DNA of 32,759 nucleotides from Candidatus Methylomirabilota bacterium (lineage in GTDB: Bacteria > Methylomirabilota > Methylomirabilia > Rokubacteriales > CSP1-6). The stretch covers positions 1 through 32,759 of the forward strand of contig DASTFB010000033.1 in assembly GCA_035709005.1 (NCBI GenBank), written 5' to 3'. Position numbers and translations under genes: made by a program. The notes beneath the pieces were generated by a model. It saw only the letters and a program-made list of their open reading frames with translations, was not told where the DNA came from and ran no database searches. Shown here in pieces: positions 25,941 to 32,759 of the stretch. The stretch's first letter is position 1; every line of letters starts with the position of its first letter.

Positions 25941-26921
25941 TCAGAATCGAAAGTCGACCTTGCCGACCAGGAACGGCCCGTCGTCCACGTCGATGCGGTT
26001 CTGGTTGTTGTCGGCGTAGCGCTCGCCCTCGAAGAAGAAGCGGTCGAAGGCGTACCCGCCCGTCAGCTCGAAGCCGATGTGACGCAGATCGAAGCGGAGG
26101 CCCGCCGTCACGCGTTTCGAGTAGTAGAAGAGCTTTTCGTCCTTGTCGGAGCGGCCCGCCCGGAAGTAGGCATCGTTGTCCCAGTCGAACCCGGCCAGGA
26201 AGCGCAGCGGCCGGAAGATCTCGAAGATCAGCCGGGCCGCCACCGTCCGGACCGGCACCCAGTGGAGGTTGATGGTGAGCCGGCGGAACGGCCGCACCCG
26301 GATGGAGGAGAACGGCACCCCGACGACGGCGGTGAACTCCTCGGACGGGGAATAGATGTAGGCCAGCCCGGGGAACGGGGCGTTTCCCAGGAATTCACTG
26401 AAGTTCGTGTAATTCAGCGTGACGAGCCAGGCGTTCCGCTCGCGGTGAGGGATCCGCAGGAACGTCGTGGCCAGCACGATCAGCTCGTCCCGGCTGTCGA
26501 ACAGCTTGTCGCTGGCCGACCCCACGAGCAGCAGCCCGCCTCCGATCCAGTCGTTGTCGAACCGGTGCCGGTACGCGGGGCCGAACCGGACATTCCACAG
26601 CTCGTCGGGAAGCGGCTCGCCGATATCCGGCAGGACGGCGTCGTGATCCAGGTCCTGGTAGCGGGCGTACCCGGAGAGCAGCAGCTCGTTACGGGAGTCT
26701 TGCCACAGCGGGGTGGAAAACGTCACGCGCTGCTCGAACCAGCCGATGTCCGTCGCCTGGTCTTTGACCGGGCGATCATATTGCCGGGTGGCCCGGTAGT
26801 CGGCTTCGGGCTGTTGCTCGCCCAGTGTCGGGTTGATCCATTGCTCGAGCTGTGCGGCGGCGATCCCGGGAAGGGCGAGCGCGAGGGCAGCCCCGACGAG
26901 GGTCGCGGTGACGAGCCTCAC
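25941..26921 (-). CDS. Outer-membrane beta-barrel protein, function unknown
   Basis: The 326-residue protein has a signal peptide (residues 1-22, TLVGAALALALPGIAAAQ) and many amphipathic beta-strands with aromatic girdles, for example VTFSTPLWQDSRNELLLSGY, RFGPAYRHRFDNDWIGGGLL and VTLNYTNFSEFLG. It ends with VGKVDFRF, a C-terminal Phe typical of outer-membrane barrels. Roughly 12-14 strands fit the length. GTG 26921 overlaps the PAP2 stop by 4 nt (GTGA), so it is translated with the PAP2 phosphatase. The family is not recognised beyond a general resemblance to DUF6268-like and transporter-type barrels. No cysteines are apparent after the signal. Confidence 0.75.
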   Translation of the reverse strand: MRLVTATLVGAALALALPGIAAAQLEQWINPTLGEQQPEADYRATRQYDRPVKDQATDIGWFEQRVTFSTPLWQDSRNELLLSGYARYQDLDHDAVLPDIGEPLPDELWNVRFGPAYRHRFDNDWIGGGLLLVGSASDKLFDSRDELIVLATTFLRIPHRERNAWLVTLNYTNFSEFLGNAPFPGLAYIYSPSEEFTAVVGVPFSSIRVRPFRRLTINLHWVPVRTVAARLIFEIFRPLRFLAGFDWDNDAYFRAGRSDKDEKLFYYSKRVTAGLRFDLRHIGFELTGGYAFDRFFFEGERYADNNQNRIDVDDGPFLVGKVDFRF

Positions 26922-27544
26922 GAGATGCGGCGGCGGCTGAGCGACTCGACGAGCCAGATCGTGAAGAGCAGATAGGCGAGGCCGAGCGCGAAGCTGCCGG
27001 CCACATCGGACAGCCAGTGGACGTCCAGATAGAGACGACTGAAGGCCACGGCGAGCACCGTGGTGCCAGCCGATGCCGCGCCCAGGCTTCGCCAGCCCCA
27101 GCTACACCGAGCGGTACAGAGCAGATAGGCGATGACGCCGCAGAAGACGACCAGCGCAAGCACATGCCCGCTGGGGAACCCCCAGTCGGCGAGGTTCGGG
27201 CGTGGACGATCGACCGCCCACTTGGCGAGAAACTGTAGCGCGCCCGTCCCGGCCATGACCACCGGCAAGGCCAGGGCCCAGGGCCGGCGGCCCGACCAGA
27301 GCGCCGCCGAGGTGAGCGCGATGAGGGGGATCAATCCGAGCTCTTCACCCAACAGCGAGAACCCGTGCATGGGGCCGTCGAGCATCGGGTGGCGCACCAG
27401 GCTGACGAGCTGGCGGACACTGTGATCCAGATCGAACCAGTAACGCTGGGCGGCGAACGCGGCCAGCACGAGGAATGACGTGAGCGATAGCGTCACTGTG
27501 GCCAGCAACGCGCACCGGCCGGCCGGCGCCCTCACGAGTCGCAT
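26918..27544 (-). CDS. PAP2-superfamily membrane phosphatase
   Basis: The 208-residue membrane protein is a type 2 phosphatidic acid phosphatase. The three catalytic motifs are present: KWAVDRPRPN, FPSGH and SRLYLDVHWLSDV. Six hydrophobic segments are expected. Substrates are phosphatidate, undecaprenyl pyrophosphate or related lipid phosphates on the periplasmic side. ATG 27544 gives a normal N terminus (MRLVRAPAGRCALLATVTLS); a GTG at 27598 would add 18 residues of no clear function and cannot be excluded. The stop overlaps the beta-barrel gene start. A flippase-like gene is divergent, and a lipid-kinase-like gene lies beyond it, so this segment looks devoted to envelope lipids. Confidence 0.85.
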   Translation of the reverse strand: MRLVRAPAGRCALLATVTLSLTSFLVLAAFAAQRYWFDLDHSVRQLVSLVRHPMLDGPMHGFSLLGEELGLIPLIALTSAALWSGRRPWALALPVVMAGTGALQFLAKWAVDRPRPNLADWGFPSGHVLALVVFCGVIAYLLCTARCSWGWRSLGAASAGTTVLAVAFSRLYLDVHWLSDVAGSFALGLAYLLFTIWLVESLSRRRIS

Positions 27545-27625
27545 GGACGGACTGTACCCCGAGAGCCGCCAGGGTGTCACCACTCCAAAGATTTGCACAC
27601 ATCGTGGGGTCTGGCACGGTGCGTG

Positions 27626-27631
27626 TACTGT
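27626..27631 (+). promoter_or_regulatory. Putative -10 for the flippase-like gene, leaderless start
   Basis: TACTGT lies 8 nt before ATG 27640. No Shine-Dalgarno sequence is present. The block GTACTGTAG also reads TACAGT on the minus strand (27633-27628), so a divergent promoter toward the PAP2 gene is possible. Confidence 0.4.
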
Positions 27632-27639
27632 AGTCCTGG

Positions 27640-28629
27640 ATGAAGCTGTTCCGCACTGCGCTCCTGCTCTTCGGGGCGGCGGTCCTGGTCTATCTGATCG
27701 CGCGAGTCGGCACCGAGCCCCTGGTCGCCTCGCTCACGCGCCTTACGTGGTGGCAGTTCGTCCTGGTCTGTCTGCCCTACGGCATCGTCATGGCCGTGGA
27801 TACGCTGGGCTGGCGCTACGCGTTTCCCGGTGATCCGGCTCCCTACGGGCGGATGCTCGCGGCGCGCGTCGCGGGCGAAGCGGTCAACGTGGTCACGGCG
27901 GTCGGCTCCATCGGGGGCGAGGCGGTCAAGGTCTGGCTGCTGCGGCCCGCCGTTCCCTACGAGGCGAGCGTGCCGTCGGTGATCATCGCCAAGACCACCA
28001 TCACGATCGCGCAGGCGCTCTTCCTCGTCCTGGGGCTGGCGATGGCCGCCACGGTAGTCACCGTCGACGGCCCGATCCTCACCGCGATGCTCGGCCTCCT
28101 CGTCGTCGAGGTCTTCGGCGTCGGCGGCTTCTTCGCCGCCCAGGTGACGGGCCTGGTGCGGCGGTCGGGCCGGCTGCTCGCCTGGGCCGGGCTCATCAAA
28201 GACGCCGCCTACGCCGAGCGCCTGGACGCCGCCCTGCGGGGCTTCTACCGATACCGGTGGCGGCAGTGCCTCGTCTCGGTGGCGGCTCACCTGGTCGGCT
28301 GGCTCCTGGGCGTGCTCGAGGCCCTCATCGTCGTGTGGGTGCTCGACATCCCGTTAACCGTGGGGGCAACGACGGTGGTCGAAGCGCTCGGCTCGGGCGT
28401 GCGGTTCGCCACCTTCCTGGTGCCGGGCAGCCTGGGGACGCTGGAAGGCGCCTACGCGGCCGCCTTCGCGGGGCTGGGCGTCGGGGCTGGGGCGGGACTG
28501 ACGTTCAGCCTCGTGCGTCGCGGGCGACAGGCGGTCTGGATCGGCGTGGGACTGCTGGTGCTCGTCGCCGCGCGCGCGAACGCCCCATTCGCCGGCGCCG
28601 GCGCGGCTCCGCGCGGCTCGGCCCGGTGA
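27640..28629 (+). CDS. Flippase-like / LPG-synthase transmembrane-domain protein
   Basis: The 329-residue integral membrane protein resembles the UPF0104 / lysylphosphatidylglycerol-synthase transmembrane family (flippase-like domain), including HpnL-type proteins of hopanoid loci. Features are an N-terminal hydrophobic helix (FRTALLLFGAAVLVYLIA), the family pattern AGEAVNVVTAVGSIGGEAVK, and FLVPGSLGTLEGAYAAAFAG near the C terminus. About eight membrane helices are predicted. It may move a lipid or sterol-like molecule across the inner membrane; the substrate is unknown. ATG 27640 follows a TANNNT element closely. Its last 125 nt overlap, antisense, the 3' end of the diacylglycerol-kinase-like gene, and the final residues (AGAAPRGSAR) are low-complexity. 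Confidence 0.83.
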   Translation: MKLFRTALLLFGAAVLVYLIARVGTEPLVASLTRLTWWQFVLVCLPYGIVMAVDTLGWRYAFPGDPAPYGRMLAARVAGEAVNVVTAVGSIGGEAVKVWLLRPAVPYEASVPSVIIAKTTITIAQALFLVLGLAMAATVVTVDGPILTAMLGLLVVEVFGVGGFFAAQVTGLVRRSGRLLAWAGLIKDAAYAERLDAALRGFYRYRWRQCLVSVAAHLVGWLLGVLEALIVVWVLDIPLTVGATTVVEALGSGVRFATFLVPGSLGTLEGAYAAAFAGLGVGAGAGLTFSLVRRGRQAVWIGVGLLVLVAARANAPFAGAGAAPRGSAR

Positions 28630-29479
28630 GGCCGGGAACCAGGAGCGGCAGCGCGCGGGGGCGTACTCTCAGCTCGTCCGACCGGCGGCCGTCGATCGTC
28701 ACCCGAACGAGCCGACCACGGCGCAAGAGCACGCCCTCGCGAGCTCCGCGCAGACCGAAGGCCAGCTTGAGGAGGCGCCCCCATACCGCGGCCATGCTGG
28801 TGCGGGGAATCACGAAGACGTCGAAGAGCCCATCGACGGGCGAGGCGTCCGGGGTCAGGCTGAGATACCCGCGGTAGGCCTCGACGTTGGCGACCGTGGC
28901 CAGGGCGGCGTTGTCGGCGAGCACTTCTCCGTCCACCTCGACGCGGATGGCGGGCAAGCGGCTCCCGAAGAGGAACCGAGGGGCGGCGGCGTAGTAGGCC
29001 AGGTGGCGCAGCGCCTTGGACCGGGGTTGGGCCCGGCTGCGCTCCACCGCGCCCTGGATCTCGGCCAGAACGCCGTAGCTCTGATGGGAGAGGAACAGCT
29101 CGCCGCCGCCGTTGACTACTCCCACGTCGACCCGACGGATCTGTCCGCGGTCCAGAACCTCGATCACCCGATCGATCCGCTCCGGGTGCCCGAAGGTGCG
29201 CGCGAAGATGTTGCCGAAGCCGCTGGGAACGGGCAACAGCGGAATCGACAGCCGTACCGACGCGGCCGCGGCGGCGCTGAGCGTGGCATCGCCGCCGACG
29301 CAGACGAGGCGCGAGAACGTGGGCGCGCAGGTCGCGGCCCACTGCTTGAGGCATGTGAGATCGGCAAAGGTCTCGACGCGGGCGTCTTGCCCCCGGCGGG
29401 CAAGCGCCCTCTGGAGCCGACGCGCGGTGGCCCGCGCCCGGCCGTCTCCCGACCCCGGTGTCGCGATGATCTGCACCAT
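28505..29479 (-). CDS. Diacylglycerol kinase-like lipid kinase
   Basis: The 324-residue protein has the diacylglycerol/sphingosine kinase catalytic fold. The nucleotide motif is VCVGGDATLSAAA (GGDAT), and LPVPSGFGNIFARTFGHP stands in place of the usual P.GTGNDFAR. A family C-terminal domain follows (ATVANVEAYRGYLSLTPDAS, DGLFDVFVI, RVTIDG). It should phosphorylate diacylglycerol or a related lipid using ATP in the cytoplasm. Phe-Gly replacing Thr-Gly in the binding loop is a notable deviation. The last 40 residues are a basic Arg/Pro tail (PSRAEPRRRRRM...) encoded opposite the flippase-like gene; the catalytic domain ends before it. The start ATG 29479 lies 57 nt downstream of the bicupin stop, and no promoter is obvious. 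Confidence 0.82.
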   Translation of the reverse strand: MVQIIATPGSGDGRARATARRLQRALARRGQDARVETFADLTCLKQWAATCAPTFSRLVCVGGDATLSAAAAASVRLSIPLLPVPSGFGNIFARTFGHPERIDRVIEVLDRGQIRRVDVGVVNGGGELFLSHQSYGVLAEIQGAVERSRAQPRSKALRHLAYYAAAPRFLFGSRLPAIRVEVDGEVLADNAALATVANVEAYRGYLSLTPDASPVDGLFDVFVIPRTSMAAVWGRLLKLAFGLRGAREGVLLRRGRLVRVTIDGRRSDELRVRPRALPLLVPGLTGPSRAEPRRRRRMGRSRARRRAPAVPRRSRPPVARDARG

Positions 29480-29536
29480 GGACGAAACGAGATGAAGCAG
29501 TCAGCGTGCCAGTGAGATGTTGTAAGTTCTTCCTCT

Positions 29537-30517
29537 TTAGTCCTCCGACGGGTCCATCCGATAGAGGCCCAGCAGCTTGAGCAACGGGACGTCCTGAGCG
29601 GAGAAGAGGATTGCCGGCTCGGTCTCGAGGTTGGCGTGCGCGTGGCGCGCCCACGGCGCGATCACGAAGAAGTCGCCCGGGCCCCACTCGAAGGTCTGGT
29701 CGTCCACGGTGGTAATGCCTCGGCCCCGGACGACGCGGTAGAGTGCGCAGCTCGACTCCCGATGGGCGCGGGTCCGGATGCCGGGACGCAGCAGTTGCAG
29801 ATAGCAGCCGAGGGTCGGCCGCAGCGAGCGCCCTGTGGTCGGGTCCAGGTACTCGATCAGCATGTCGTCGTACGGGTCCGGCTCCTGCTCGGCCCGGCGC
29901 AGCAGCCGCGCGTAGCTCTCGCTCCACGGATGGAAGATCTCGCGACCGGGGCTCCGCAGCGACGGCTGCTGCTCCTCGGGATACGGCTCGTAGGTCAGGT
30001 TCTCGAGGAAGCGCACGATCTGCCAGTCGAGGATGTCCATCCAGATGACCGGCGCCTGACCCTCGTTGCCGTGGTCGTGCCACGCCTGGCCGGGCGTGAC
30101 GACCAGATCGCCGGGCGACATGACGCATTTCTGTCCATCCACTGTCGTGTACGCGCCCTGGCCGTGGAGCATGAACCGGATCGCAGTGGGGGAGTGACGA
30201 TGCGCAGGCGCCACTTCACCGGGCAGGAGATACTGCACGGCGAGGACGAGGCTGTGGGCGACGGTCCGTTCGGGCACCCCGGGATTGTGCAGGCGGATGA
30301 CCCGGCGCTCGGCGCCGCGGTGCGGGCTCAGGAACTCGGCGCTCTCCCGCAGCAACGGCTCGATGTCGCGCCAGCGCCACAGCCGCGACTGCGTCGCGGT
30401 CGGCTTGGGCGGAATGAGCGGTCCTGGACGCGACCAGGGGGCGTCGAGCCCCGCCGCCCGCAGCCGAGCACAGTACGCCTCGAGCTCTTCAGCCGTTCGC
30501 GTCGTCTGGACCGCCAT
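29537..30517 (-). CDS. Gentisate 1,2-dioxygenase-like bicupin
   Basis: The 326-residue protein is a bicupin of the gentisate/1-hydroxy-2-naphthoate dioxygenase type. The N-terminal cupin has PAHRHSPTAIRFMLHGQGAY with His106, His108 and His147 (GQAWHDHGN) as probable Fe ligands. The second cupin (TRAHRESSCALYRVVRGRG and WARHAHANLE) keeps only part of the metal site. Family enzymes open aromatic rings of gentisate or related compounds. AAGGAG lies 7 nt before ATG 30517, in the gap after the SMP-30 gene's stop at 30531, so they are probably cotranscribed. The true substrate is not determined. Confidence 0.82.
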   Translation of the reverse strand: MAVQTTRTAEELEAYCARLRAAGLDAPWSRPGPLIPPKPTATQSRLWRWRDIEPLLRESAEFLSPHRGAERRVIRLHNPGVPERTVAHSLVLAVQYLLPGEVAPAHRHSPTAIRFMLHGQGAYTTVDGQKCVMSPGDLVVTPGQAWHDHGNEGQAPVIWMDILDWQIVRFLENLTYEPYPEEQQPSLRSPGREIFHPWSESYARLLRRAEQEPDPYDDMLIEYLDPTTGRSLRPTLGCYLQLLRPGIRTRAHRESSCALYRVVRGRGITTVDDQTFEWGPGDFFVIAPWARHAHANLETEPAILFSAQDVPLLKLLGLYRMDPSED

Positions 30518-30530
30518 CGTGGTGCTCCTT

Positions 30531-31451
30531 TCAGTGCAGGCCGTACAGGACTTTTCCCGCCACCGGCATCCGCGCGGTCAAGATCTCACCATTCAGGGAG
30601 TCGGTGATGTAGAGCGTCTTGCGGTCGGGACCGCCGAAGGCCACGTTCGTCAGCAGGCGGTGTCCGTCGGCGTGCACGAGGTGCGTGGGCAGGCCGCTGG
30701 CATCGAACCGCCAGACGCCCACGCCCAGGTGGCAGACGATCAGGCCGTCCTCCGCGTCCATCTCGATGCCGTCGGGACCGGCATGACCCCCGGAGAGCTG
30801 GATCGCGACCCCGGTCTTCGACGGCTGCCCGTCCGCCATCAGCGGCAGCCGCCAGACCTGCTGAGCGCGGGTCACCGCCACGTAGACCTGAGTGTCTTTC
30901 GTATTCAGCGTGATGCCGTTCGGGCTCGGCACGTTGCTGGCGAGCCTGTCCAGCGCCCCGTTGGCCTGGAGCCGGAAGACCCGGCCGGTGGGATCCGTGA
31001 TCCCGGTCTGCCCCTGGTCCGTGAAGTAGAGGTCGCCGTTGGACGCGAAGTGCAGGTCGTTCAGCCCCTTGAAGCTCTCGCTGTACGCCGTCTCCAGGAG
31101 CGGCTCCACCCGGCTCATGCGGGGATCCAGCACCATCAGGCCGCGCCGGTAATCGGCGATGAACAGGCGGCCGTCCTTGTGGAGCTTCAAGCCGTTGGGC
31201 CAGCCGTCGTACTGCACCACCAGGTCCCACTGGCCCCTGGTCGAGATTCGGAACACGCGGCCGAAGGGGATATCCACGAAGTACAGATTGCCGGCCCGGT
31301 CGAAGGCAGGCCCTTCGAGAAAGCTGTCGACTTCCGCGCCCTGGCGGTTGGGATCCGACCACCGCGTGCGCGCCTTGGTGCGGAACTGCTTGGGCATCGA
31401 CATGAACGTCTCGGCCTTGATCAGCTCGGGCTGCCTGAACGGGTTCAGCAT
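30531..31451 (-). CDS. SMP-30/gluconolactonase/strictosidine-synthase-like beta-propeller
   Basis: The 306-residue protein is a six-bladed beta-propeller of the SMP-30/gluconolactonase group. Blade motifs include EGPAFDRAGNLYFVDIPFGR, GLNDLHFASNGDLYFTDQGQ, SPNGITLNTKDTQVYVAV and GPDGIEMDAEDGLIVCHLGV. The conserved Glu, Asn and Asp that bind the calcium are present in these blades. Family members hydrolyse lactones or similar esters. No signal peptide is evident. ATG 31451 has a GAGAGGGGGG purine tract upstream; the open frame continues far upstream only because the decayed HNH gene is read out of frame. With the bicupin just after it, a role in aromatic or lactone catabolism is plausible. Confidence 0.85.
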   Translation of the reverse strand: MLNPFRQPELIKAETFMSMPKQFRTKARTRWSDPNRQGAEVDSFLEGPAFDRAGNLYFVDIPFGRVFRISTRGQWDLVVQYDGWPNGLKLHKDGRLFIADYRRGLMVLDPRMSRVEPLLETAYSESFKGLNDLHFASNGDLYFTDQGQTGITDPTGRVFRLQANGALDRLASNVPSPNGITLNTKDTQVYVAVTRAQQVWRLPLMADGQPSKTGVAIQLSGGHAGPDGIEMDAEDGLIVCHLGVGVWRFDASGLPTHLVHADGHRLLTNVAFGGPDRKTLYITDSLNGEILTARMPVAGKVLYGLH

Positions 31452-31531
31452 GGCGCCCCCCTCTCTTGGCGGCCCGAGTCTACCATTCTGCCGACGCCTC
31501 GCCGGGTGGGCTGTTCGTCGCGAGGGGCGCG

Positions 31532-32759
31532 CTAGCCGGTCTTCTCCGACTCGGGCGGTGAGGGTGGCTCCCCGAGAGCGCGTGGATGCAGCACATCGAT
31601 GGCCCAGCGTGCGTCCAGACGCTCCCCGAGCCAGCCGGGGCACGAGGTCCGCGGGTGGATGTTGAGGCCCTGCGCCGCGTGGCCTGAGCGAAGTGTTTGC
31701 ACCGGATCGGCGGGCACCGCGGCCGGCGGCGGCACCTCGGGCAGAAGCCGCCCATCCGGTCGGCGAAAACGCAGCGTCCCATCGGGTTGTCGATCGACCT
31801 GAAAGCCTTCCTCGTGGACCGCCCGGTGGTGCCGGCGACAGAGTAGCGTGAGGTTTGAGAGCGTGGTCGGGCCGCCCTGCGCCCAGTGGCGAATGTGGTG
31901 GCCCTGGCCGAAGTTCATGACGCATCACCACCCGGCTGGAGTCGCACGCGAGACGCTGGGACGTTCCAGCTGGAACGCGCACGCCGTCCTCGAGGACAGA
32001 CTGACCGGACGCATCGGCGTCCGCCAAGACCTCGGCGTCGACGTGGACGACTACTTGATAACGCTCCCCCGGGGCTCCGGGATCGAGCCCCTGGTGCAGA
32101 GCGGCTTCGGCCACCAGCGCCAGGGCATCGGCCTGTTGCTGGGCTAGCGTGGAGATGTCCGGGACCACCGGAAACGTTCCCGCGGGAACGTCGGCCGTGG
32201 CGTGCCCGCCTGGACCGGGACACTTCTCCGTCTCGGTCCCCGGACGCACTGCAGCGTCGGCTCCATTGGCGTTCCGCTGCTGATACAGCGCCTCTCGGGC
32301 GACCCCTAGCGCCTGCATCACCAGCGCGCCCACCTCAGGCTCCAGCCGTCCGCGCAGGACGACCATGCCGTCGTCATCGTGATACACGTGCAGGGCCCGG
32401 CTCTTGTGGCGCTGCGCCGCTTCCCGGGCCTCGGCCTGCCGGTCGACCTTCCGCCAGCCCCGCACGATTCGCTCGACGTGCTCGGTGGTGCCGGCCCGGC
32501 CGACGGCCAGCAGCCGCTCTTCGGTCTCCAAGGTGGCCACCCGGGTCAGCGCCCGGACTTTCGAGTACGAGAGCTCACCGCGGGCAAGCGCCTGAGCTAG
32601 TAGGGGTAACGTGCCCAGAGCGCGGGCGACGCGCACGTGCTCGCGGGCGGCGCCGGGAGCGAGGCCGACCCGCCAGGTCAACCAGTGGGCGCAGGACGTG
32701 AACCCGTTGCCCCAGCCGCCACGGGCGTCGAATTCGCGGATCAGATCGAGCAGGCGGGC
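31532..32759 (-). pseudogene. DUF222/HNH-endonuclease gene, broken by an internal deletion and frameshift
   Basis: The gene runs off the right edge and is read leftward. The DUF222 part is open from 32759 (ARLLDLIREFDARGGWGNGF) to about 31919, ending VPAGTSQRLACDSSRVVMRH. The HNH part, FGQGHHIRHWAQGGPTTLSN then LLCRRHHRAVHEEGFQV, continues in another frame from about 31912 to the TAG at 31532-31534. Between them the usual segment with TRTIPPALRRALxxRDxxCRFPGC (from memory, roughly 35-45 residues) is missing, including the first metal Cys residues of the HNH finger. The downstream reading frame of the DUF222 part is random and runs into the SMP-30 gene. DUF222/HNH genes are often multicopy and mobile-like. 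An assembly collapse could produce the same picture. Confidence 0.78.

Noticed and set aside
27545-27598. GTG 27598 as the PAP2 start
   Set aside because: It would add 18 residues before a normal N terminus and has no ribosome site. Not fully excluded.
30531-32681. A single frame joining the DUF222 part to the SMP-30 protein, read as a fusion protein
   Set aside because: Between the two lies random sequence opposite or out of frame with the HNH remainder. The join exists only because no stop occurs in high-GC DNA after the frameshift.

Overview
The window is GC-rich, gene-dense DNA from a Gram-negative-type bacterium. Two predicted outer-membrane beta-barrels, a Tat-exported phosphatase and several periplasmic proteins indicate an outer membrane. 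The mix of nitrile hydratase, a luciferase-like flavin oxidoreductase, a cupredoxin-like protein, a DUF222/HNH gene and an actinobacterial-type phosphatase/DUF3090/kinase cluster reminds me of uncultivated soil lineages such as Rokubacteria/Methylomirabilota. That placement is inference; no rRNA or marker phylogeny is available here. I saw no tRNA, rRNA, CRISPR array, transposase or phage gene, so this reads as chromosomal backbone with one decayed gene.

Layout. 1-2166 (+): end of a nitrile hydratase beta subunit, its accessory protein and a PhoD-like phosphatase. 2163-2849 (-): a beta-barrel protein. 2919-6091 (+): flavin oxidoreductase and two alpha/beta hydrolases. 6096-11416 (-): a probable five-gene operon of MoxR/ChlI-type AAA+ ATPase, VWA protein, histidine phosphatase, DUF3090 protein and a PI3/4-kinase-like SCO1664-family protein. 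11533-15093 (+): an unrecognised protein and two membrane-anchored TPR proteins. 15097-17453 (-): CNNM/CorC-type membrane protein, small membrane protein and DedA. 17483-18079 (+): msrA, convergent with an MFS transporter. 19362-20060 (+): exported cupredoxin-like protein, facing 20144-22608 (-), a histidine kinase/response regulator/superoxide-reductase-like gene run. 22676-24355 (+): glnS, convergent with a DksA/TraR zinc protein. 24963-29479: envelope and lipid genes (Rieske-DUF2231 fusion, beta-barrel, PAP2 phosphatase, flippase-like protein, diacylglycerol-kinase-like protein). 29537-31451 (-): SMP-30 protein and gentisate-dioxygenase-like bicupin. 31532-32759 (-): a broken DUF222/HNH gene running off the right edge.

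How the genes fit together. The 6-11 kb operon joins an AAA+/VWA remodelling pair to an apparent kinase/phosphatase pair. The 19-22.6 kb region couples a two-component system to an exported SORL-fold protein that contains no cysteine, opposite a putative copper protein. The 25-29.5 kb region carries enzymes expected to interconvert phosphatidate and diacylglycerol. Two genome-style features recur. Several transcription-unit starts have a TANNNT-like -10 hexamer only 6-8 nt before the start codon, which suggests leaderless mRNAs. Six of seven convergent gene pairs end within a few bases of each other or overlap.
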